11,168 nucleotides of DNA from Bacteroidales bacterium (GTDB lineage Bacteria; Bacteroidota; Bacteroidia; Bacteroidales; UBA7960): the NCBI GenBank assembly GCA_007122745.1, contig SKTA01000140.1:1-11168 (forward strand), given 5' to 3'. Numbering within the stretch: position 1 is the stretch's first letter; the number at the start of each line of letters is the position of its first letter. Made by a program: the position numbers and the translations under genes. Shown here piece by piece: positions 1 through 6,825 of the stretch. The notes below the pieces were generated by a model. That model was not told the origin of the DNA. It saw only the letters and a list, made by a program, of their open reading frames with translations, and did not search any database.

Positions 1-1183
1 CCTTTTTCATGTTCGGATCGTCGTATGCATCGCGGTATGAAACGGGGGCTTTTTCCCTGAAATGTACTTTAAACATCGATCCTCTGCCGGTGATACACAT
101 GGGGATATCAGCAATTTTTCCTGCTTCCTTAACCTGTCCGATGGCAATCTTTGTTTTTTGGTTCAACTTTTCAACCGTTTCACGATTAAACAATTCCATT
201 GCCACCTTACCGGCGGTAAGGGAAATGGGATTGGCGGAAAATGTTCCCGACAAAGGGAAGCGAAATTCAGAATCACCAGGATCAAGGATGTTCATAACCT
301 CTGATCGTCCGCCAAATGCGCCAATCGGGAAACCGCCGCCAATGATCTTCCCGAGTGAAGTAAGGTCAGGTTTCACTGGATAATCGGCCTGTGCTCCTTC
401 ATAATTTACCCGAAAACAGATCACCTCATCATAACATAACAGCGAATTGTTGGCACGTGTCCAGTCGTAAATTGCCTGAATGAACTCCCGGGAGGCAGGG
501 GCATTGCCAATCCTGTGCGGTAGTGGATCGATCAGGACACAGGCCAGATCATCCTTATGCTTGTTAAGGATGTTGATGCTTCGCTCAATGTCATTGAATG
601 GAATGATCACCACGTGATCGAGAACAGCCTGAGGTGTTCCTTTGGCATGCCGGACACTGTTGGGTGTGTCAATTTCGCCCCAGGTGGCCGGTGAAGCGCT
701 TTGGCTGACTTCAGCAAAATCATAGCTGCCATGGTATCCTCCTTCTGCCTTGGCAATTTTCGGTTTGCCGGTGTAGGCACGTGCAGCTTTTATCATAGCC
801 ATAACCGCTTCGGTACCTGAATTTACAAAGCGCAGTTTGTCAAAGCTGGGGATGCGGTCGCATAGCAGGCGGGCATAATCAATTTCAACCTCGGTTCCAA
901 CCGTGTAAGCCGTACCCCTTTGCAATTGTTGGGTAACGGCATCAATGATGGCGGGATGGGCATGTCCGTGAATGAGCGATGCGATGTTGTTGGCGAAGTC
1001 AATACGTTCCACACCATTGATGTCGGTGACATAACAGCCCGATGCCCCGGAAACATAATGCGCGTGTGGCTGACGGTACAATACATTGCGGCTTACGCCG
1101 CCAGGCATGTATTTTTTCGCTTCATCATACAGGCCTTGTTCGGTTTTCCGGCCAATGGCCAGATCTTTATCCTGGATCATCAT
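1..1183 (-). CDS. Class III PLP aminotransferase, probable acyl-CoA beta-transaminase (partial, C-terminus off window)
   Basis: About 394 residues are visible, starting at ATG-ATG (1181-1183 or 1178-1180) and running off the left edge. Class III aminotransferase signatures are clear: NSGTEA at residues 121-126 (phosphate/PLP contact), YHGSY at 150-154, YDEV at 251-254 with Asp252 for the PLP pyridine nitrogen, and SLGKIIGGGFPIGA around 276-289 with Lys279 as the Schiff-base lysine. The overall pattern resembles the glutamate-1-semialdehyde aminomutase branch. It lies 27 bp after atoA in a kamA-atoD-atoA operon. That context fits the Kat-type 3-aminobutyryl-CoA aminotransferase, which replaces the ammonia lyase (Kal) in some lysine fermenters and makes acetoacetyl-CoA from 3-aminobutyryl-CoA with 2-oxoglutarate as acceptor. 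The family is seen directly; the beta-transaminase role is inferred from context. HemL is the main alternative but does not explain the neighbours. No Shine-Dalgarno precedes the start. Confidence 0.8.
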   Translation of the reverse strand, partial: MMIQDKDLAIGRKTEQGLYDEAKKYMPGGVSRNVLYRQPHAHYVSGASGCYVTDINGVERIDFANNIASLIHGHAHPAIIDAVTQQLQRGTAYTVGTEVEIDYARLLCDRIPSFDKLRFVNSGTEAVMAMIKAARAYTGKPKIAKAEGGYHGSYDFAEVSQSASPATWGEIDTPNSVRHAKGTPQAVLDHVVIIPFNDIERSINILNKHKDDLACVLIDPLPHRIGNAPASREFIQAIYDWTRANNSLLCYDEVICFRVNYEGAQADYPVKPDLTSLGKIIGGGFPIGAFGGRSEVMNILDPGDSEFRFPLSGTFSANPISLTAGKVAMELFNRETVEKLNQKTKIAIGQVKEAGKIADIPMCITGRGSMFKVHFREKAPVSYRDAYDDPNMKK

Positions 1184-1210
1184 AAAAAAAACAGATTAGA
1201 AAAATATAAC

Positions 1211-1864
1211 TTAATATTGGTTGAGAAGGGCTTCTGTTTTGCCTTGCAATGTATTAAAGTCGACCCCCGGAGCCATCTCCTTCACGAACAGCCCCTTGTC
1301 TGTTACGTCGATGATGGCAAGATCGGTATAGATCCGGTCAACTACCCCTTTCCCTGTGAGGGGGTAGGTGCACTCCCTCACAATTTTTGGCTTACCATCC
1401 TTGGTCGTGTGTTTTGTAATGATGATCACATGCTTCACACCCTGAACCAAATCCATTGCCCCACCAACAGCGGGGATTGCCTTTGGTTCTCCGGTTGACC
1501 AGTTGGCCAGATCGCCGTTTTCCGATATCTGAAATGCACCAAGCACGCAAATGTCGATGTGTCCGCCACGGATCATGGCAAAACTGTCAGCATGATGAAA
1601 AAAGGCCGCCCCTTTGTTTGCTGTAACAGGCTTTTTGCCGGCATTGATCATTTCATCGTCTTCCTGACCTTCAGCAGGGGAAGGTCCGATACCCAGCAAA
1701 CCATTTTCAGTATGGAATACCACTTCACGGTTTTCGGGGATATAGTTGGCTACCAGTTCCGGCATTCCAATGCCCAGGTTCACATAGGAACCGTCAGGAA
1801 TGTCCCGGGCTATGTTTTGTGCCATCTCTTCACGGCTCCATCCAGTTTTTGCTGCTATGTCCAT
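1211..1864 (-). CDS. atoA: CoA transferase beta subunit (AtoA-like, butyrate/acetoacetate type)
   Basis: A 217-residue protein of normal length for the B subunit of two-subunit 3-oxoacid CoA transferases. The signature FHTENGLLGIG lies at residues 50-60; Glu53 is the catalytic glutamate that forms the acyl and CoA thioester intermediates. PSPAEGQEDDEMINAGK and the GGHIDICVLGAFQIS stretch are also typical. It should pair with the AtoD-like subunit encoded just upstream and move CoA between short acyl-CoA and a 3-oxo or 3-amino acid. The start ATG lies inside the end of atoD (10 bp overlap), indicating translational coupling for a 1:1 complex, and it has a strong AGGAGG site. In lysine fermentation this enzyme makes acetoacetate/butyryl-CoA interconversions. 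Exact acyl specificity cannot be read from the sequence. Confidence 0.92.
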   Translation of the reverse strand: MDIAAKTGWSREEMAQNIARDIPDGSYVNLGIGMPELVANYIPENREVVFHTENGLLGIGPSPAEGQEDDEMINAGKKPVTANKGAAFFHHADSFAMIRGGHIDICVLGAFQISENGDLANWSTGEPKAIPAVGGAMDLVQGVKHVIIITKHTTKDGKPKIVRECTYPLTGKGVVDRIYTDLAIIDVTDKGLFVKEMAPGVDFNTLQGKTEALLNQY

Positions 1865-2571
1865 GGATACCTCCTCTCTTCTTTGATTAATTGATTTTCA
1901 CTTAACGGGTTTGCGACTTCAACCACTTTATTAACAAAAATGCCCGGGGTGACAACAATTTCGGGGTCAATACCCCCCAGTTCAACAACCTCTTTGGCTT
2001 GCACGATGGCCGCTTTTGCTGCCATGCACATGATGGGGCCGAAGTTTCGTGCGGTTTTGTTGAACAGCAGATTGCCGTGCCTGTCAGCCGTTTTGCATTT
2101 TACAAGGGAGAAATCGGCCTTTAACCCATATTCAAGTACATACGGGTTTCCGTTAATTTCTCTGGTCTCTTTTCCTTCAGCCAGCGGAGTGTTTACTGAC
2201 GTGGGGGTGTAGAAGGCCGGAATGCCGGCACCGCCTGCCCTGATCCGTTCTGCAAGGGTTCCTTGTGGCACAAGCTCCAGTTCAATCTCTCCATTTTTGT
2301 ACAACTCGGGAAAGACTACCGAATGGGCTGTGCGGGGAAATGAGCAGATCATTTTCCTGACCTGTCGGTTTTCGATGAGCGCAGCGAGCCCTACATGGCC
2401 GTTACCGGTGTTGTTGCTCACTATTGTGAGGTCCTTGGCTCCCTGGTCGATCAGCGCGTGGATCAGCTCTATGGGGCTGCCCGCTTCGCCAAAGCCGCTG
2501 ATCATTACAGTGGCTCCGTCAAATACGTCTGCAACAGCTTCAGATGCTGTTTTTACAACTTTGTTTATCAT
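1855..2571 (-). CDS. atoD: CoA transferase alpha subunit (AtoD-like)
   Basis: A 238-residue protein beginning MINKVVKTASEAVADVFDGA. The frame is open further upstream into kamA, but homology to AtoD/SCOT-A begins at this ATG (2569-2571), so the longer reading is rejected. The family signature DGATVMISGFGEAGSP (residues 18-33) matches the CoA-transferase class 1 glycine-rich motif, with SGF in place of the usual GGF. The central SNNTGNGHVGLAALI and C-terminal GGIDPEIVVTPGIFVNKVV segments are typical of the subunit. It would form a heterotetramer with the AtoA-like subunit and activate or deactivate a carboxylic acid with CoA from acetyl- or butyryl-CoA. It starts 22 bp after kamA and ends 10 bp inside atoA. 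The C-terminal tail (EERRYPWT) is slightly longer than usual, which creates the overlap. Confidence 0.92.
   Translation of the reverse strand: MINKVVKTASEAVADVFDGATVMISGFGEAGSPIELIHALIDQGAKDLTIVSNNTGNGHVGLAALIENRQVRKMICSFPRTAHSVVFPELYKNGEIELELVPQGTLAERIRAGGAGIPAFYTPTSVNTPLAEGKETREINGNPYVLEYGLKADFSLVKCKTADRHGNLLFNKTARNFGPIMCMAAKAAIVQAKEVVELGGIDPEIVVTPGIFVNKVVEVANPLSENQLIKEERRYPWT
1870..1875 (-). promoter_or_regulatory. Strong Shine-Dalgarno (AGGAGG) for atoA
   Basis: On the minus strand AGGAGG sits 5 nt before the atoA ATG, within the atoD coding sequence. It stands out because the other starts in this window have weak or no Shine-Dalgarno sequences, as is normal in Bacteroidota. It supports the ATG at 1864 and may help translate atoA independently of, or re-initiated from, atoD. 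Confidence 0.7.
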
Positions 2572-2593
2572 GTCAGTAGGGGTTATCCTCTTA

Positions 2594-4174
2594 TTATTTT
2601 CTTCCGCTCTCGATTGATTCGTGGAGCTTCCTTTCAATTTCTTCCAGCTCATCCTCAAAGAAGTGCTTGTCGGTTCCGTATGGCTTGAGGTTGGCAATGG
2701 TGTTTTCCTCCTCATCATACTTTGTCAGATATACCTTGTCCATCCATTCCATGTTCCGGGCTTCATTGAACTTGAGCGCGAAAAGCTTTTCCCCATGCAG
2801 CTCCATGGTTCCAAGGAGGGATATCTTACCCGCTGAAGAGGTCATGGTGATGTATCGTGAAGGACGGTTTATGGAGGGTAAGCTTCTGTATACTTTACTG
2901 AACACCTTGTCAATTTCTGCAAGCGGCTGCGTGAAGTAATGATGTTCACCGGTCGGACGTGCACAATACATGGAGTGGAAGCCCACACCAAGCATCGCGA
3001 GCAAATTGCCCAAATCGATCCAGTTCTGAGCCGAACGATCCACATCGATCTTTCCATCATCATGTTGGAACAGGCTGATGTGATTCATTATGGGACTCTG
3101 GCTTTTTATGGTGGCACCGTGTGCCTTTAGCCTGCGAATGGCAGCAATGGTGCTGGGGTTCATCAACTCGCGGGGGGTTGAAAAATGTGACATGAATACC
3201 AGCTGAATGCCATTGTCGTATAGTTTTTTGAAAAGGGAAAGCATCTTGTTATACGACTTTTTAATGATCATCTCAGGGTCATAGGTGAGTACACGTGTAC
3301 CCAGACGGATGCTCTTTACGTGGCTCATTTCCGGATCCTCAATAATTGGCATGATGTACTCTTCAAATCGGTCCGCCTTTATAAAACCTGCATCACCACC
3401 TGTGATAAGCACATCTGTAACCTCTTTGTGCTGCTTCAGGTATTCATGGATCTGATATACATCTTTCTGAATGAACATATCTTCATCACCGCGAACCTGT
3501 GCATGGCGGAAACAATAATTGCAGAAGGCAAAACAGTTTTGCGTCTGAATGTCGAAAATCAGCTGACATTGCGGATACTTATGCTGGCTGCCCTCCACGA
3601 CTTCAATTTTGCCACTTTCGTTAACAAACGTGGGTTTGTTCAAAAGTTGCTTTCCATCATGTGGATTGGTTTCCTTGATGTAATCCTTTATGATTTTCTC
3701 TTTTTCCTCCTCAGAACCTGCATTCAGATAGGCTTTGGTGATGTCGGGCCGGATCATTCCGGGTTGCGGGAACACAAGCTGAAAAACTGAGTCCTTTTCA
3801 AAGTTCGACCAGTTGATGGTGTTTAGTACGTGTTTGGTTGCCATGAAGCGGTACACCCTGATGAAAAGCTCCCGCTCCTCAAGATGGCCGATATGGATCC
3901 CATGGGCACTCAAAACTTTAACAATTTCGCGGAATCCTTTTAATCCGTAATACTGCTTTTTGTCATTAAACAAGAATTCAGCTTCCTCCTTCAGGCCTGA
4001 ATGTTGAGGATAGGCCATGTGCAGTCTTTCCAGCAGGCCGCCCGGAAGTAAATCCTCTTCCTCAATGATGGAAACGGTGTCTGCATCATAGTGAAAACGG
4101 TGCATCATCTCCTCTACATAATTGGCAAGGAAATTTACTTTTTGGTTTTTGGGTTTGGTGATGGTTGTGTCCAT
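2594..4174 (-). CDS. kamA: KamA-family radical SAM aminomutase (lysine 2,3-aminomutase-like, divergent substrate pocket)
   Basis: 526 residues, clearly longer than the ~416-residue clostridial lysine 2,3-aminomutase because of an extended N-terminal region (about 195 residues before the radical SAM core). The 4Fe-4S motif CFAFCNYC is at residues 214-221 (Cys214, Cys218, Cys221). Arg223 aligns with the Arg that binds the substrate carboxylate in the clostridial enzyme (Arg134). ITGGDAG (257-263) is the SAM-contact GGD loop. SQSPIMN (358-364) aligns with NQSVLLR. SSAGK (446-450) puts Lys450 at the PLP-binding lysine (Lys337). By eye, the two aspartates that hold the lysine epsilon-amino group (Asp293, Asp330) fall on Ala405 and Thr443. 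So it should be a PLP- and SAM-dependent aminomutase shifting an alpha-amino group to the beta carbon, but the substrate may not be lysine. First gene of the operon, with its own promoter. Family certain; substrate inferred. Confidence 0.85.
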   Translation of the reverse strand: MDTTITKPKNQKVNFLANYVEEMMHRFHYDADTVSIIEEEDLLPGGLLERLHMAYPQHSGLKEEAEFLFNDKKQYYGLKGFREIVKVLSAHGIHIGHLEERELFIRVYRFMATKHVLNTINWSNFEKDSVFQLVFPQPGMIRPDITKAYLNAGSEEEKEKIIKDYIKETNPHDGKQLLNKPTFVNESGKIEVVEGSQHKYPQCQLIFDIQTQNCFAFCNYCFRHAQVRGDEDMFIQKDVYQIHEYLKQHKEVTDVLITGGDAGFIKADRFEEYIMPIIEDPEMSHVKSIRLGTRVLTYDPEMIIKKSYNKMLSLFKKLYDNGIQLVFMSHFSTPRELMNPSTIAAIRRLKAHGATIKSQSPIMNHISLFQHDDGKIDVDRSAQNWIDLGNLLAMLGVGFHSMYCARPTGEHHYFTQPLAEIDKVFSKVYRSLPSINRPSRYITMTSSAGKISLLGTMELHGEKLFALKFNEARNMEWMDKVYLTKYDEEENTIANLKPYGTDKHFFEDELEEIERKLHESIESGRK

Positions 4175-4242
4175 TACTATTTAAATATTATTTATAATGA
4201 TGTTTGTTTTGTGTGTTGAAAATCAGTATGATATGAAGTAAA

Positions 4243-4266
4243 CGCATGCATATTAACTGCATGCAG
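4243..4266. repeat. Pair of GCATGC palindromes at the kamA operon start site (candidate operator)
   Basis: The 10-bp perfect palindrome CTGCATGCAG (4257-4266) directly abuts the -7 box of the kamA promoter. A second copy of its core, CGCATGCA (4243-4250), lies 15 bp away (core to core 4244 to 4259). Two palindromes at the predicted transcription start are the arrangement expected of an operator bound by a dimeric repressor. No regulator gene is in the window, so the binding protein is unknown. They could also be chance AT/GC palindromes. Confidence 0.35.
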
Positions 4267-4297
4267 CAAAATTAATGAAATTGCCCTAATAAGCAAA
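4267..4297 (-). promoter_or_regulatory. Bacteroidota-type promoter of the kamA operon
   Basis: Read on the minus strand, TTTG (4297-4294) is followed after exactly 19 nt by TAATTTTG (4274-4267). This matches the phylum consensus TTTG (-33), 19-20 nt, TAnnTTTG (-7). Transcription would begin near 4260, leaving a leader of about 85 nt before the kamA ATG at 4174. It is the only good two-box match I found in the 4175-4375 gap. Seen by eye; not experimentally supported. Confidence 0.6.
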
Positions 4298-4375
4298 GGA
4301 AATTAATGCCTGAAACCCTTTTTTATTAAAGTGTTGCAAAGAAACGAAAGGTTTGATTTTTCCCCGTGAAAACAA

Positions 4376-5497
4376 TCAGACCCAATGGATGCTTCCACCG
4401 ATAGCATTTGTGGATGCACCCGTAACCGAAGCCAGGCAATTATGCTCTTTTCGCATGCAAAGTACGCCCAGCCAGGCGAAGATCAGCGCCTCTTTAAAGT
4501 TGATGATCTCGTTTTCAGGAATGGTTAGCGCGATGTGGCTTTCAACATTTTTTCGAAGCAACTCTAAAAAAAAAGAATTGTAAGCACCGCCACCGCTAAT
4601 TAATACATCGTTGCAATTTGGGATGCCGTTAATAACCTTTGCGATTTGATATGCTGCATGGTGGCAAAAGGTATTCAATAGATCTTCTAATGCAGCTCCG
4701 GAAGGCGATAATAATGGTTGGATGAATTCATTTACCCACTCTTCACCGAGGCTTTTGGGAGGTGTTTGATGATAATAGGGGATACTGTTAAGATTTAGCA
4801 ACAGCTCTTTATCCAGGTTTCCTGATTGTGCGATACGACCGGAAGGGTCAAAATCAAGTATGTTTTTATTATTTTGATCCGGATAATCATAAACATTGCC
4901 CTGAATCCGGGCATTACGCACCAGGCGGTTGAGGACAAAATTCAGCGGACAAATGTCAAAAGCGATCCGATGTTGATTTGAATCGTAGGAGATGTTGGTA
5001 AACCCACCCAGGTTCATGCATGCGTCATAATCAGCAAACAATTCACGGTCGGCAAGCGGCACGAGGGGTGCACCCTGGCCGCCCAATGCCACATCGGCCG
5101 ACCTGAAGTCTGATACCGTGTTACATCCTGTGTTCGCTACAATGGCAGTGCCATGCCCCAGCTGAAATGTATAGCCGTAATCCGGTTTATGAAAGACCGT
5201 ATGTCCGTGACTGGCAATAAGCAGGTCTTTTTTGTTGATCTTGTGATTTTTGATAAAGTCTTTGACTATGTTTCCAAGGAAATGCCCATATGCCATGTGA
5301 AATGATATCAGCTGATCTCCGGATAGCTTTGCGGCATTTTTTAAACTGTCCTTCCAGTTTTCCGGGTAAGAACGTGTTGTCGCCTCCAGAATCTTAAATG
5401 ACCATCCATTCGCTGTTTTTGTGAAAACACAGTATGCCAGATCCACCCCGTCGAGTGATGTTCCCGACATTACCCCTATGGCACGATATGTTTCCAT
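4376..5497 (-). CDS. anmK: Anhydro-N-acetylmuramic acid kinase
   Basis: A 373-residue protein, usual length for AnmK. It phosphorylates and opens 1,6-anhydro-N-acetylmuramic acid to give MurNAc-6-phosphate, a cytoplasmic step in recycling peptidoglycan turnover products. The N-terminal phosphate-binding loop GVMSGTSLDGVD is at residues 8-19. IASHGHTVFHKP (94-105) and SDFRSADVALGGQGAPLVPL (129-148) are family hallmarks; Asp135 aligns with the catalytic Asp. NLGGFTNISY (162-171) and a C-terminal ISGGGAYN complete the ASKHA-fold signature. It begins 5 bp after the murF stop, so both are likely on one transcript, joining precursor synthesis to wall recycling. It is the last gene of the gldJ-murF-anmK run. 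No clear terminator hairpin follows it. Confidence 0.95.
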   Translation of the reverse strand: METYRAIGVMSGTSLDGVDLAYCVFTKTANGWSFKILEATTRSYPENWKDSLKNAAKLSGDQLISFHMAYGHFLGNIVKDFIKNHKINKKDLLIASHGHTVFHKPDYGYTFQLGHGTAIVANTGCNTVSDFRSADVALGGQGAPLVPLADRELFADYDACMNLGGFTNISYDSNQHRIAFDICPLNFVLNRLVRNARIQGNVYDYPDQNNKNILDFDPSGRIAQSGNLDKELLLNLNSIPYYHQTPPKSLGEEWVNEFIQPLLSPSGAALEDLLNTFCHHAAYQIAKVINGIPNCNDVLISGGGAYNSFFLELLRKNVESHIALTIPENEIINFKEALIFAWLGVLCMRKEHNCLASVTGASTNAIGGSIHWV

Positions 5498-5502
5498 TTG
5501 GA

Positions 5503-6825
5503 TTATAGGTATTTAAGGAGCTGCTCCATCTGAATTCCCCTTGATCCTTTTATAAGAATATGATGACCACTGACAGGTTGGTCCTTTAACCAAGTTGCAG
5601 CCTCTGTAGCATTTAAAAAGGTGGTCACGTCATTATGGCCGGATGTAACAGATTGAAAATTATTGCCAACCAGGACTTTCACCCATGAAGGGTGTTGATT
5701 CAGCCACTTTACGATCTGTTCGTGCTCTTTTTCAGCGTCTTCACCAAGTTCAAGCATGTCGCCAAGAAATACCGATTTGGGTTGATTTTTAATCAGTTGG
5801 AAGTTTTCAAGTGCAGCGACCATGCTTGTTGGGTTGGCATTGTATGCATCCATCAGTACGGTATTCTTTTGGGTCTTCACGATTTGTGATCTGTTATTCT
5901 GAGGGGTGTAGCCTTCGATGGCCTGAATGACATCTTTTAGAGGGACACCGAAGTACAATCCGATTGTTATGGCTGCCATTACATTGCCAAAGTTATAGCT
6001 GCCTGTAAGTTTGGTTTTTATTGTTCCTGAAGTTTTTCCTTTCAGGGCACCAAAGTCCTTATGTGTTTCGAATGAAATTTCAAGAAAGGGAATATGCTTT
6101 GTGATGGTGCCGATGCAATGGAAGTCAGGTTGTTTACCATATGTAACCGCATTGGGGTAATCAGCATATTTTATCATCCGTTCATCATCCCCATTAACGA
6201 ACAGCGTACCTTCCTGTTTCTTTACAAACCGATAGAGTTCTGTTTTGGCTTTTTCTATGTTATCCAAACTGCCAAATCCTTCTAGATGTGCTTTTCCGAT
6301 GTTGGTGATCAGTCCGTGAGTGGGCATGGCAATTTCGCTCAATGCTGCGATCTCCCCGACATGGTTGGCTCCCATTTCAATTACTGCAAGGTCATGCGGA
6401 TGCTTCAGCGCAAGGATGGTTACAGGCACGCCAATGTGGTTGTTCAGGTTTCCTTGTGTTGCGAACGAGTTAAAAGACCTTGAAAGTACCAACTGACATA
6501 ACTCTTTGGTTGTGGTTTTCCCGTTTGTGCCGGTAATTCCCAGAAAAGGAACAGCAAGCTTTTTGCGATAATCTTTGGCCATTTCCTGAAGGAAGGAGAG
6601 CACATCATCCACAAGGATGTATTGATCATTTTTTTTGAAAGCGGGATCATCAATAACGGCTTTTACGCACCCGGCCTTCAGGGCATCTGCTGCGAACCGG
6701 TTGCCATCAAAATTGTCTCCTTTTAGTGCAAAGAATATTGCACCGTTTTCAGCTTTTCTGCTGTCGATGCAAATTTTGCCTTTAAGGGTTAAAAGGTTGA
6801 GAAGTTGATGATTTTGGTTTTTCAT
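5503..6825 (-). CDS. murF: UDP-N-acetylmuramoyl-tripeptide--D-alanyl-D-alanine ligase (MurF)
   Basis: A 440-residue Mur ligase, normal length, adding D-Ala-D-Ala to the UDP-MurNAc tripeptide in the cytoplasm, an essential step of peptidoglycan synthesis. The N-terminal domain has IDSRKAENGAIFFALKG (20-36), the UDP-binding signature of MurE/MurF. The ATP loop GITGTNGKTTTKE is at 96-108. FATQGNLNNHIGVP and VIEMGANHVGEIA follow, and the C-terminal domain carries LMDAYNANPTSM and FLGDMLELGEDA; the DAYNANP motif points to MurF rather than MurE. The start at 6825 is chosen because its ATG overlaps the gldJ stop as ATGA; the frame is open 12 codons further up, inside gldJ, but those residues do not look like MurF. 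Stop is 5 bp before anmK. murF directly after gldJ is also the arrangement in Flavobacterium johnsoniae as I recall it. Confidence 0.97.
   Translation of the reverse strand: MKNQNHQLLNLLTLKGKICIDSRKAENGAIFFALKGDNFDGNRFAADALKAGCVKAVIDDPAFKKNDQYILVDDVLSFLQEMAKDYRKKLAVPFLGITGTNGKTTTKELCQLVLSRSFNSFATQGNLNNHIGVPVTILALKHPHDLAVIEMGANHVGEIAALSEIAMPTHGLITNIGKAHLEGFGSLDNIEKAKTELYRFVKKQEGTLFVNGDDERMIKYADYPNAVTYGKQPDFHCIGTITKHIPFLEISFETHKDFGALKGKTSGTIKTKLTGSYNFGNVMAAITIGLYFGVPLKDVIQAIEGYTPQNNRSQIVKTQKNTVLMDAYNANPTSMVAALENFQLIKNQPKSVFLGDMLELGEDAEKEHEQIVKWLNQHPSWVKVLVGNNFQSVTSGHNDVTTFLNATEAATWLKDQPVSGHHILIKGSRGIQMEQLLKYL

Noticed and set aside
1..1183. Glutamate-1-semialdehyde 2,1-aminomutase (HemL) as the identity of the aminotransferase
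   Set aside because: The sequence is related to that branch, but the operon with a CoA transferase and KamA homologue fits a beta-transaminase better and no haem gene is nearby. Not fully excluded.
920..1498. 192-residue plus-strand open frame
   Set aside because: It lies antisense to the aminotransferase and atoA genes, both with clear motifs; its translation shows no recognisable domain and it spans two real genes.
2572..2718. N-terminal extension of atoD by 49 residues
   Set aside because: The extension overlaps the kamA 3' end in another frame and is low-homology sequence; AtoD similarity begins at the ATG at 2571.
3320..3790. 156-residue plus-strand open frame
   Set aside because: Antisense to the KamA radical SAM core; hydrophobic translation is a shadow of the coding strand.
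4298..4375. Rho-independent terminator after anmK
   Set aside because: No GC-rich stem followed by a T run could be found on the minus strand; only scattered T/A runs are present.
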